Shown: positions 7,589 to 18,483 of the stretch, one piece after another
Layout of the letters: each line of letters starts with the position of its first letter
How positions within the stretch are numbered: the first letter of the stretch is position 1
The notes under the pieces: generated by a model
Databases searched by the model: none
What the model saw: the letters and a program-made list of their open reading frames with translations, nothing else
Told to the model about the DNA's origin: nothing
Translations under genes and position numbers: made by a program
Source: CAXMQZ01 sp963707075
Lineage (GTDB): Bacteria; Acidobacteriota; Thermoanaerobaculia; Multivoradales; JAHEKO01
Length of the DNA: 64,000 nt
Assembly (NCBI GenBank): GCA_963707075.1
Contig: CAVPOX010000004.1
Coordinates: 310,001 to 374,000, forward strand
Direction: 5' to 3'

Positions 7589-9757
7589 ATGATCGGCAAA
7601 ACGCTGTCGCACTACCAAATTCTGGAGAAGCTCGGCGCGGGTGGAATGGGCGAGGTCTACAAGGCCGAGGACACCCGTCTCAAACGCCAGGTGGCACTCA
7701 AGGTGTTGCCGGCCGAGATGGCGGAGAACCCCGAGCGGCTGCGCCGTTTTCAGCGCGAGGCAGAGCTGGTTGCGTCCCTGAGCCATCCTGGAATCGTCAC
7801 CATCTACTCCGTCGAGGAGGCGGATGGGATTCACTTCCTGACCATGGAATTGGTGTCGGGGAAGACCCTCGGCGAGCTGGTGCCACCAGGGGGCATGAAA
7901 GTGGACGCGTTTCTCGACCTGGCGGTGCCTCTGGCCCAGGCTCTGGCGGCAGCTCATGACAAGGGCGTGACGCACCGGGATCTCAAACCCGCAAACGTCA
8001 TGGTGACTGCCGAGGGGCAGGTCAAGGTCCTCGACTTCGGTCTGGCGAAGCTGCGTGTCGCCGAGGCAGCTGATGATGAAACCCTGATGCCGACCGAGGC
8101 CCTGACTCAGGAGGGCCTGATCATGGGAACAATCCCCTACATGGCTCCCGAGCAGCTCGAAGGCCGCCTGGTCGATCACCGCTGCGACATCTTCTCGATC
8201 GGCATCCTCCTGCATGAAATGGTGACCGGTGAGCGGCCTTTCAGGGGAGAGAGCTCGGCCTCGTTGATCTCGGCGATTCTCCGCGACTCACCTCGATCCG
8301 TCATGGAGGCCCGATCGGATGTGCCGAGGCAGTTGGACAGGGTGATCCAACGTTGCCTGCAGAAGGACCCCGAGCGGCGATATCAGACAGCCAAAGACCT
8401 GCGCAACGATCTGGAGGATCTTCCAGGAGAGCTGAAGACCGCAGTGACCGAGGCAGGTGGGGAAAGGCAGCCCCGCTCCGTCGCGGTCCTGCCGCTCAAG
8501 GACATGAGCCCGCAAAGGGATCAGGACTATTTCTGTGAAGGCATTGCGGAGGACATCATCAACGCCCTGTCCAAGGTCGGCGACCTGCGAGTTGCCTCCC
8601 GGATGGCGGCCTTTCAGATCGTCGAGAAGACCACCGATCCCAGCGAGATCGGCGAGACGCTCAATGTCGAGACGGTGCTCTCGGGCAGCGTGCGGAAGGC
8701 CGGGAATCGGGTGCGGATCAGTGCCGAGCTGGTCAATGCGGGCGATAGTGCGCAGCTTTGGTCGGAACGCTACGACCGCGAGCTCGAAGATGTATTCGAG
8801 GTTCAGGACGAGATCTCGGAGAACATAGTCAAAGCGCTCCAGGTGACGCTCAGTCCGAAGGAGAAGAAGGCGATCCAGCGGCAGAAGGCGCCGATGAACA
8901 TGCAGGCCTACGAGTACTACCTGCGGGGTCGGAGCTTGCATCACCGTGGCACAAAGATCTCCCACGATCGGGCGCTGCAGATGTTCAACCGGGCTATCGA
9001 GATCGATCCCGGTTTCGCGATCGCCTACGCTGGCAAGGCTGACACGACCGCCTACGCCTACATGTACTTCGGCAAGAACGAGGCCGACCTCGAGATGGCG
9101 GATGAGGCCAGCATGAAGGCGCTGGAGCTGGCCCCCGACCTCGCTGAGGCCCATACGTCACGGGGCAGCGCCCTTTCGCTGCAGGAGAGGTACAAAGAAG
9201 CCGAGGAGGCATTCGAAACCGCGATTCAGCTCGACCCCAAGCTGTTCGAAGCGCACTATTTCTATGGGCGCTGCTGCTGGCAACAGAGCAAGCTGCACGA
9301 AGCGGCGGAGCACTTCCAGCGGGCGAGTGAAGTTCGACCTGAGGACTTTCAGTCCGTCTGTCTGCTGGGCTCGGTCTTCAACTCTCTGGGCGAGTTGGAA
9401 AAGGTCTCGGACTGTCACCATCGAGCGATCGGCTTGATCGAGAAACACCTCGAGCTCAACCCGGACGATGCCCGGGCGCTGTACCTCGGGGCTGGCGCCC
9501 TGATCGGGGTTGGTGAGGTCGAAAAGGGGCTCGAGTGGGCTGCCAGAGCGGTGGAAATCGACCCGAACGACACCGGGATCCTCTACAACGTCGCCTGCAC
9601 CTACTCCTTGGCGGGGCGCGTCGAGGAGGCTATCGACTATCTCGAGAAGGCCGTGGCCGAGGGCTTCGCGCAAAAAGAGTGGATCGTCAATGACGGGGAT
9701 CTCGCGCCGCTCCGGCGCCACTCGCGCTATCTCAAATTGATCAACTCGATGAATTGA
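7589..9757 (+). CDS. Ser/Thr protein kinase with TolB-like and TPR regions (array copy 2)
   Basis: 722 aa. It has the same three-part architecture as copy 1, with Lys38, Asp131 and Asp149 intact. The first ~155 residues differ from copy 1 at only about seven positions (for example G3, Q10, E13), whereas the TPR region differs at a large share of positions. This points to recent duplication followed by relaxed or diversifying change in the TPR part, or to gene conversion of the kinase part. The start lies 13 nt after the previous stop, with GGAG in the gap. There is a one-residue-scale difference in the linker between kinase and TolB-like domain (AVTEAGGERQPRS here). Soluble, with no membrane segment. 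Confidence 0.9.
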   Translation: MIGKTLSHYQILEKLGAGGMGEVYKAEDTRLKRQVALKVLPAEMAENPERLRRFQREAELVASLSHPGIVTIYSVEEADGIHFLTMELVSGKTLGELVPPGGMKVDAFLDLAVPLAQALAAAHDKGVTHRDLKPANVMVTAEGQVKVLDFGLAKLRVAEAADDETLMPTEALTQEGLIMGTIPYMAPEQLEGRLVDHRCDIFSIGILLHEMVTGERPFRGESSASLISAILRDSPRSVMEARSDVPRQLDRVIQRCLQKDPERRYQTAKDLRNDLEDLPGELKTAVTEAGGERQPRSVAVLPLKDMSPQRDQDYFCEGIAEDIINALSKVGDLRVASRMAAFQIVEKTTDPSEIGETLNVETVLSGSVRKAGNRVRISAELVNAGDSAQLWSERYDRELEDVFEVQDEISENIVKALQVTLSPKEKKAIQRQKAPMNMQAYEYYLRGRSLHHRGTKISHDRALQMFNRAIEIDPGFAIAYAGKADTTAYAYMYFGKNEADLEMADEASMKALELAPDLAEAHTSRGSALSLQERYKEAEEAFETAIQLDPKLFEAHYFYGRCCWQQSKLHEAAEHFQRASEVRPEDFQSVCLLGSVFNSLGELEKVSDCHHRAIGLIEKHLELNPDDARALYLGAGALIGVGEVEKGLEWAARAVEIDPNDTGILYNVACTYSLAGRVEEAIDYLEKAVAEGFAQKEWIVNDGDLAPLRRHSRYLKLINSMN

Positions 9758-9770
9758 GCAAGGACTGCTG

Positions 9771-11939
9771 ATGATTGGCAAGACCCTGACGCATTACAAG
9801 ATTCTGGATGAGCTCGGTGAAGGGGGCATGGGCGCGGTGTATTTGGCCGAGGACCAGAACCTCGGCCGCAAAGTGGCGCTCAAGCTCCTGCACGAAGAGA
9901 TGGCGTCCAATGCCGAGCGCCTCGAGCGGTTTCGGCGTGAAGCCCAGGCCGTAGCAGCCCTCAATCACCCCAACATCGTCACCATCCATTCCATCGAGGA
10001 GGCGCCGGAAGGCCATTTCATCACCATGGAGTTGGTCGAGGGCAAGGGCCTCGACCAGATGATCACCGGCGATGGTCTGTCTTCGAAGCGGGTACTGGAG
10101 ATTGCCGAGCCGCTGATCAGGGCGCTGGTCGCCGCTCACGAGCGTGGCATCACGCACCGTGATCTCAAACCCGCCAACATCATGGTAACCAACGATGGGA
10201 CGGTGAAGATCCTCGACTTCGGGCTCGCCAAGCTGCAGGCTGCTCCCGACTCCGACATGCACGACGACTTGCCGACCCAGGCGCTGACCCAGATCGGCAC
10301 CGTCGTCGGGACGATTCCCTACATGTCGCCGGAACAGGTGCAGGGCAAGCCAGTGGACCACCGCACCGATCTCTTCTCGTTGGGAGTGATTCTCTACGAG
10401 ATGGCTACCGGCCATCGACCGTTCGGCGGGGAGACGTCAGCCGATGTGGCATCGGCGATTCTGCGCGATGCTCCGGAGTCGATTACCGAGACCCGGCCAG
10501 ACATGCCCGATCAGTTCGGACGCATCATCGCCCGTTGTCTGGAGAAGGAGCCCGCCATGCGCTATCAGGCGGCGGGGGACATCCAAACCGCTTTGGCGAA
10601 TCTCGGCGAGTCAGTGGACGGGGGTGCCGGGAGTGACAAACCCTCGGTGGCGGTTCTGCCGTTTCTGGATATGAGCCCGGAGAAAGATCAGGACTACTTC
10701 TGCGAGGGATTGGCGGAAGAGCTCATCAACGCGCTGGTCGCGGTCGAGGACCTCGAGGTGGCCTCGCGCACCTCCGCATTCCGCTTCAAGGGGTCGCAGC
10801 AGGACATTCGCGAGATCGGTCGCCGACTCGGTGTGTCGACTGTGCTCGAAGGCAGTGTGCGCAAGGCAGGTAGTCAGGTCCGCATCGCGATTCAGTTGGT
10901 CAAGGTGGAGGATGGCTATCATCTCTGGTCGAACCGCTACGACCGCGAGCTCAAGGATGTCTTCGCCATTCAGGATGAGATCGCCCAGAAGATCGTCGAG
11001 GCGCTGCAGATCACCCTCAGCCCGACTGCGAAAGAGAAAACCAAGAAGGCCGAGAAGGAAGCGCCAGAGGATGTTCAGGCCTACGACTACTACCTGAAGG
11101 GCCGCAAGTTCTTTTACGAGTTTCGAGCCAAGGGCTTCGAGCTGGCTCGGCAGATGTTCGCTCGCGCTATCGTTATCGATGCCAACTATGCGCGTGCCTA
11201 CGCCGGTGTCGCAGACTGCTGTTCATCCCTTTTCTCCTACTACGACGCCAGTGAAGAGAATCTACACGAGGCGGACACGTCCAGTCGCAAGGCCGTGGAG
11301 CTCGATCCGGAGAGCGCCGAGGCGCGGGCCTCCCGCGGCCTGGCGCTGACGCTCAAGGAAGACTACGAGGCGGCAGACAAGGAGTTCCTGAAAGCGATCG
11401 AGCTGAATCCCAAGTCCTACGAGGCGCATTACTTCTTTGCGCGTTGCCTGTTCTCTCAGGGTCGCCACGCAGAGGCGGTGAAGGAGTACGAGAAGGCCTG
11501 CGAAGTCAATCCGGAGGACTATCAGGCGCCCTTCTTTCTGGCCCAGACCTACCTGAGTGTCGGGCGACGTGCCTACGCGGCGGCCAACCTGCGCAAAGCG
11601 GTGGAAGCGGCGAAGAAGCATCTGGCCTTCAATGCCGACGATGCACGCGCCCTGTATCTGGGTGCAGGAGGCCTCGTCGAGCTGGGTGAATTGGACATGG
11701 CGTTGGAGTGGGTCCAACGGGCGCAGGAGATCGACCCGGACGATGCCCTGGTGCTCTACAACGTCGCCTGCATCTACGCACAGCTGGGTGAGAACGACCA
11801 GGCGCTCGACTGTCTCGAGAGGTCTTATCAGAACGCGGTGAGCACGGACTCGCTCAATTGGATGCAGGAAGATCCCTACTTCGATCCAGTCCGGGACGAC
11901 CCACGGTATAAGGCATTGGTTGCGAAACTCGAAGCTTGA
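9771..11939 (+). CDS. Ser/Thr protein kinase with TolB-like and TPR regions (array copy 3)
   Basis: 722 aa. Kinase domain with GEGGMG loop, Lys38, Asp131 (ITHRDLKPANIM) and Asp149. The activation segment LPTQALTQIGTVVGTIPYM contains several Thr residues suitable for autophosphorylation. The TolB-like domain starts PSVAVLPFLDMSPEKDQDYF and is followed by TPR units such as ADKEFLKAIELNPKSYEAHY. It is the first of the second subfamily (copies 3-6), distinguished by GGMGAVY, EEMASN and a GDG(L/M)S segment after the hinge. The start is 13 nt downstream of copy 2 with AAGGA in the gap. A Lys-rich linker (KEKTKKAEKEAPEDV) joins the TolB-like and TPR parts. Confidence 0.9.
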   Translation: MIGKTLTHYKILDELGEGGMGAVYLAEDQNLGRKVALKLLHEEMASNAERLERFRREAQAVAALNHPNIVTIHSIEEAPEGHFITMELVEGKGLDQMITGDGLSSKRVLEIAEPLIRALVAAHERGITHRDLKPANIMVTNDGTVKILDFGLAKLQAAPDSDMHDDLPTQALTQIGTVVGTIPYMSPEQVQGKPVDHRTDLFSLGVILYEMATGHRPFGGETSADVASAILRDAPESITETRPDMPDQFGRIIARCLEKEPAMRYQAAGDIQTALANLGESVDGGAGSDKPSVAVLPFLDMSPEKDQDYFCEGLAEELINALVAVEDLEVASRTSAFRFKGSQQDIREIGRRLGVSTVLEGSVRKAGSQVRIAIQLVKVEDGYHLWSNRYDRELKDVFAIQDEIAQKIVEALQITLSPTAKEKTKKAEKEAPEDVQAYDYYLKGRKFFYEFRAKGFELARQMFARAIVIDANYARAYAGVADCCSSLFSYYDASEENLHEADTSSRKAVELDPESAEARASRGLALTLKEDYEAADKEFLKAIELNPKSYEAHYFFARCLFSQGRHAEAVKEYEKACEVNPEDYQAPFFLAQTYLSVGRRAYAAANLRKAVEAAKKHLAFNADDARALYLGAGGLVELGELDMALEWVQRAQEIDPDDALVLYNVACIYAQLGENDQALDCLERSYQNAVSTDSLNWMQEDPYFDPVRDDPRYKALVAKLEA

Positions 11940-11953
11940 GAGGTGAAGACTCG

Positions 11954-14116
11954 ATGATTGGCAAGACCCTGTCGCACTTCAAGGTGCTGGATCAGATCGG
12001 TGAAGGGGGAATGGGGGCGGTCTATGTGGCGGAGGACCAGAACCTTGGCCGCAGAGTGGCGCTCAAGATTCTCCGCGAGGAGATGGCCTCGAACCCGGAC
12101 CGTCTCGAGCGGTTTCGGCGGGAGGCGCAGGCGGTTGCCGCTCTGAACCACCCGAATATCGTCACCATTCACTCCATCGAGGAGGCCCCAGAGGGGCACT
12201 TCATCACCATGGAGCTGGTGGAAGGCAAGGGCCTGGACAAGATGGTGTCGGGTGACGGGATGTCGACCGAGCGGATGCTCGAGATTACCGAGCCACTGGT
12301 CAAGGCTCTGGTGGCTGCGCATGAGCGGGGCATCACTCATCGCGATCTCAAACCGGCCAACATCATGGTCACCGCAGACGGCCTGGTCAAGATTCTCGAC
12401 TTCGGTCTCGCCAAGTTGCAGGCCGCACCGGACTCGGACATGCACGAGGACCTGCCGACTCAGGCACTGACCCAGGTCGGCACCGTCGTCGGCACGATCC
12501 CCTACATGTCCCCGGAACAGGTGCAGGGTCTGGCGGTGGACCACCGGACGGACATCTTTTCGCTCGGCGTGATTCTCTATGAGATGGCCACCGGCCACCG
12601 GCCCTTTGCTGGCTCCAATTCCGCCGAGGTGGCCTCCGCCATCCTGCGGGACACACCAGGCGCCATCGGCGAGACTCGCCCAGATCTGCCTGGCCAGTTG
12701 GGCAGCATCATCAATCGATGTCTCGAGAAGGAGCCGGAGCTCCGGTACCAGTCCGCAGCCGACATCCTGACCGCACTGACCAAGGTGGGCGAATCGGTCT
12801 CCAGTCGCCAGGCGAGCAGTGGACCCTCGTTGGCCGTTCTGCCCTTTGTCAATATGAGCCCCGACAAGGATCAGGACTACTTTTGTGAAGGCCTGGCGGA
12901 GGACATTATCAACGCGTTGGATGTGATTGAGGATCTACGGGTTGCCTCTCGTAGCTCGTCTTTCCGATTCAAGGGTTCGGAGGCGGACGTCCGTGAAGTC
13001 GGGAGGCGCCTGGGGGTCTCGACAGTTTTGGAAGGCAGTGTTCGCAAGGCGGGCAATCAGGTCCGCATCGGCGTGCAGTTGGTCAACGTTGATGACGGTT
13101 ACAAGCTGTGGGGTGACCGCTACGACCGCGAGCTCAAGGATGTCTTCGCCATTCAGGACGAGATCGCCCAGAAGATCGTTGAAGCCTTGCAGGTCAAACT
13201 CACTCCCAAGGCCGAGAAGAAGGCCGAGAAGGCGGCTCCCGAGGATGTGCAGGCCTACGACTACTACCTCAAGGGGCGCAAGTTCTTCTATGAGTTCCGG
13301 GCCAAGGGCTTCGAGCTGGCACGGCAGATGTTTTCCCGCGCCATCGTCATCGACAACAACTACGCCCGTGCCTATGCGGGGGTGGCCGACTGCTGCTCGA
13401 CTCTCTACACCTACTACGACTCGAGCGAGGAAAACCTCCAGGAGGCGGATACCGCGAGCAGGAAGGCCGTGGAACTCGATCCGGAGAATGCCGAGGCCCA
13501 CTCGGCGAGAGGCCTGGCGCTCTCCCTGAAGGGGAAGTTCGAGGAGTCGGCTGCCGAGTTCGAAAAGGCCATCGAGATCAACCCGAAGCTCTATGAGGCG
13601 CACTATTTTTATGCTCGTTCCCTGTTTGGACAGGGAAAGAACGAGGAAGCGGTCAGAGAGTTCCAGCTGGCTTGCGAGGTCAATCCCGAGGACTACCAGG
13701 CACCATTCTTCCTGGCCCAGACCTATCTGAGCCTCGGCCAGCGCGCCTATGCGGCTGCGAATCTCCGCAAGGCCGTCGAAGCCGTACGAAAGCATCTGGC
13801 TTTCAATGCCGACGATGCTCGCGCCCATTATCTCGGTGCGGGTGGTCTGGTCGAGCTCGGGGATCTGGAGTTGGCCCAGGAATGGGTGGCACGGGCCCTC
13901 GAAATCGACCCGGATGATGCCCTCGTGCTCTACAACGTCGCCTGTATCTACTCCCAGCTGGGTGAGCAGGAAAAGGCTCTGGACTGCCTGGAGAAATCGA
14001 CCGTCTCGGTCGGTAGCACCCAAGCGATGAAGTGGATGCAGAAAGACCCCTACTTCGACCCACTCAGGAACCACCCTCGATACCTCGCTCTGATCGAGAC
14101 CTCGGAAGCTGAATGA
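11954..14116 (+). CDS. Ser/Thr protein kinase with TolB-like and TPR regions (array copy 4)
   Basis: 720 aa from the ATG at 11954, which matches the MIGKTLSH start of its paralogues; a start six codons upstream would overlap the previous gene and is less likely. Catalytic residues Lys38, Asp131 and Asp149 are present. The TolB-like part carries DYFCEGLAEDIINAL and the helix FAIQDEIAQKIVEAL. The TPR part is closest to copies 3 and 6 (KGRKFFYEFRAKGFELARQM is shared). The gap to copy 3 is 14 nt and contains GAGGTGAAG. It is soluble. The kinase is very likely active; partners are unknown. Confidence 0.9.
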   Translation: MIGKTLSHFKVLDQIGEGGMGAVYVAEDQNLGRRVALKILREEMASNPDRLERFRREAQAVAALNHPNIVTIHSIEEAPEGHFITMELVEGKGLDKMVSGDGMSTERMLEITEPLVKALVAAHERGITHRDLKPANIMVTADGLVKILDFGLAKLQAAPDSDMHEDLPTQALTQVGTVVGTIPYMSPEQVQGLAVDHRTDIFSLGVILYEMATGHRPFAGSNSAEVASAILRDTPGAIGETRPDLPGQLGSIINRCLEKEPELRYQSAADILTALTKVGESVSSRQASSGPSLAVLPFVNMSPDKDQDYFCEGLAEDIINALDVIEDLRVASRSSSFRFKGSEADVREVGRRLGVSTVLEGSVRKAGNQVRIGVQLVNVDDGYKLWGDRYDRELKDVFAIQDEIAQKIVEALQVKLTPKAEKKAEKAAPEDVQAYDYYLKGRKFFYEFRAKGFELARQMFSRAIVIDNNYARAYAGVADCCSTLYTYYDSSEENLQEADTASRKAVELDPENAEAHSARGLALSLKGKFEESAAEFEKAIEINPKLYEAHYFYARSLFGQGKNEEAVREFQLACEVNPEDYQAPFFLAQTYLSLGQRAYAAANLRKAVEAVRKHLAFNADDARAHYLGAGGLVELGDLELAQEWVARALEIDPDDALVLYNVACIYSQLGEQEKALDCLEKSTVSVGSTQAMKWMQKDPYFDPLRNHPRYLALIETSEAE

Positions 14117-14132
14117 AACAGTTGGAGAAACC

Positions 14133-16298
<2,166 letters not shown>

Positions 16299-16311
16299 GT
16301 TGGGAGACCCG

Positions 16312-18477
16312 ATGATCGGACAGACGCTTTCACACTACAAGATCCTCGACCAGATTGGTGAAGGGGGTATGGGTGCGGTCTACAAGGCCGAGGACACCAA
16401 CCTCCATCGCCAGGTGGCGTTGAAGATGCTGCGCGAGGAGATGGCGTCCAATCCCGATCGACTGGAACGTTTCCGCAGAGAGGCGCAGGCTGTGGCAGCG
16501 CTCAGTCACCCCAACATCGTCACCATCTATTCCATCGAGGAGTCACCCGAAGGGCACTTCATCACCATGGAGCTCGTCGATGGCAAAGGACTCGACGAGG
16601 TGATCACCGGCGATGGCATGTCGGCGGAGAAGATGCTGCGGATCTCCAGTCCGCTGGTGCGAGCCCTGGTGGCGGCGCACGAACGGGGGATTACCCACCG
16701 CGACCTGAAACCCGCCAACATCATGGTGACCCCCGACGGCACCGTGAAGATCCTCGATTTCGGCCTCGCCAAGCTGAACGCCGCGCCGGACTCCGACACC
16801 CACGAGGATCTGCCGACCCAGACCCTGACTCAGGTGGGGACTGTCGTAGGAACGATTCCCTACATGTCACCCGAGCAGGTCCAGGGCAAGGTCGTGGATC
16901 ATCGCACCGACATATTTTCACTCGGCGTGATCCTGTTCGAGATGGCCACCGGGCATCGCCCATTCGACGGCGAAACCTCCGTCGATGTGGCATCGGCGAT
17001 CCTGCGAGGGGTTCCCGAGTCGGTCCACGAGACCCGGCCGGATATGCCCGAGCAGTTCGGTCGCATCATCTCGAGATGTCTCGAGAAAGAGCCGGAGATG
17101 CGGTACCAGACGGCAAGCGACATCCTGACCGCTCTCTCCAAGGTCGGGGAAAAGGTAGCGACCAGGACCGATGATGGCCAACCTTCCGTGGCGGTGCTCC
17201 CCTTCGTCAATATGAGTCCGGACAAGGACCAGGACTACTTTTGCGAGGGCCTGGCCGAAGACATCATCAACGCGTTGGTGAGTGTCGAAGAGCTCAAGGT
17301 CGCTTCACGGACATCCGCCTTTCGGTTCAAGGGTGCGGATCAAGATATCCGCGAGGTCGGCCGACGACTGGGAGTGTCGACGGTCCTCGAAGGCAGTGTC
17401 CGGAAAGCCGGCAACCAGGTTCGAATCGGTGTGCAGCTTGTGAATGTCGATGACGGCTATCACCTCTGGTCGAACCGCTACGACCGTGAGCTCAAGGATG
17501 TGTTTGCCATCCAGGATGAGATTGCCCAGAAGATCGTCGAGGCACTCCAGGTCACTCTTACGTCGACGGTGGAGAAGAAGGCCGAAAAGGCCGCTCCGGA
17601 GGACGTCCAGGCCTACGACTACTACCTCAAGGGGCGCAAATACTTCTACGAGTTCCGGGCCAAGGGCTTCGAGTTGGCGCGTCAGATGTTCGCCCGCGCC
17701 ATTGCCATCGACAACACCTACGCTCGGGCCTATGCGGGCTTGGCCGATTGTTGCTCGACCCTGTATCAATACTTCGATTCCAGCGAAGAGAACCTCCTGG
17801 AGGCCGACACAGCGAGTCGCAAGGCGGTCGAGATCGACCCCGAAAACGCCGAGGCCCACTCTTCGAGGGGGCTGGCCTTGTCGCTAAGCGGTCACTACGA
17901 GGAGTCTGGAGCGGAATTCGAGAAGGCGATCGAGCTCAATCCAAAACTCTACGAGCCCCACTACTTCTATGCCCGATCGCTCTTTGGTCAGGGTCGACAT
18001 GAAGAAGCCGCCCGTGGCTATCAGAAGGCGTCCGAGATCAGTCCCGATGATTATCAGGCTCTGCAGTTCTTGTCCTTGACGTATACCAAGTTGGGCAAAC
18101 GGGGGCATGCGGCCTCGGCCTTGAGAAAGTCAGTCGAGAACGCCAAGAAGCACATCGCCTTTCATCCAGATGACGTGCGCGCACTGTATCTCGGTGCTGC
18201 CGGTCTGGTGGAGTTGGGCGAGATGGACGTTGCGGAGGAGTGGGTTGCGCGTGCCGTCGAGATCGACCCGGATGATGCTCTAGTGCTTTACAACGTCGCC
18301 TGTGTCTATACGCAGCTCGGGGAAATCGAGAAGGCCCTGGATTGTTTGGAGCGTTCCGACACGGTTGCCAGCAGCACCGATGCTCTGAATTGGATGCGCA
18401 ATGATCCGGACCTGGATCCCTTGCGTGATCAACCTCGGTTCCAGGCCCTGATCAGCAAGGCGCCGGCCTCCGACTGA
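16312..18477 (+). CDS. Ser/Thr protein kinase with TolB-like and TPR regions (array copy 6)
   Basis: 721 aa from the ATG at 16312 (MIGQTLSHYK), preceded by TTGGGAG; a start four codons upstream is possible but does not match the paralogues. Kinase residues Lys38, Asp131 and Asp149 are all present, with activation segment LPTQTLTQVGTVVGTIPYM. The N-terminal part is closest to copy 5, while the TPR part shares KGRKYFYEFRAKGFELARQM with copies 3 and 4. This mosaic relationship suggests recombination between copies. It is the last gene of the array and ends only 6 nt from the end of the convergent GH3 gene, so there is no room for a separate terminator. Confidence 0.9.
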   Translation: MIGQTLSHYKILDQIGEGGMGAVYKAEDTNLHRQVALKMLREEMASNPDRLERFRREAQAVAALSHPNIVTIYSIEESPEGHFITMELVDGKGLDEVITGDGMSAEKMLRISSPLVRALVAAHERGITHRDLKPANIMVTPDGTVKILDFGLAKLNAAPDSDTHEDLPTQTLTQVGTVVGTIPYMSPEQVQGKVVDHRTDIFSLGVILFEMATGHRPFDGETSVDVASAILRGVPESVHETRPDMPEQFGRIISRCLEKEPEMRYQTASDILTALSKVGEKVATRTDDGQPSVAVLPFVNMSPDKDQDYFCEGLAEDIINALVSVEELKVASRTSAFRFKGADQDIREVGRRLGVSTVLEGSVRKAGNQVRIGVQLVNVDDGYHLWSNRYDRELKDVFAIQDEIAQKIVEALQVTLTSTVEKKAEKAAPEDVQAYDYYLKGRKYFYEFRAKGFELARQMFARAIAIDNTYARAYAGLADCCSTLYQYFDSSEENLLEADTASRKAVEIDPENAEAHSSRGLALSLSGHYEESGAEFEKAIELNPKLYEPHYFYARSLFGQGRHEEAARGYQKASEISPDDYQALQFLSLTYTKLGKRGHAASALRKSVENAKKHIAFHPDDVRALYLGAAGLVELGEMDVAEEWVARAVEIDPDDALVLYNVACVYTQLGEIEKALDCLERSDTVASSTDALNWMRNDPDLDPLRDQPRFQALISKAPASD

Positions 18478-18483
18478 CGTTCT

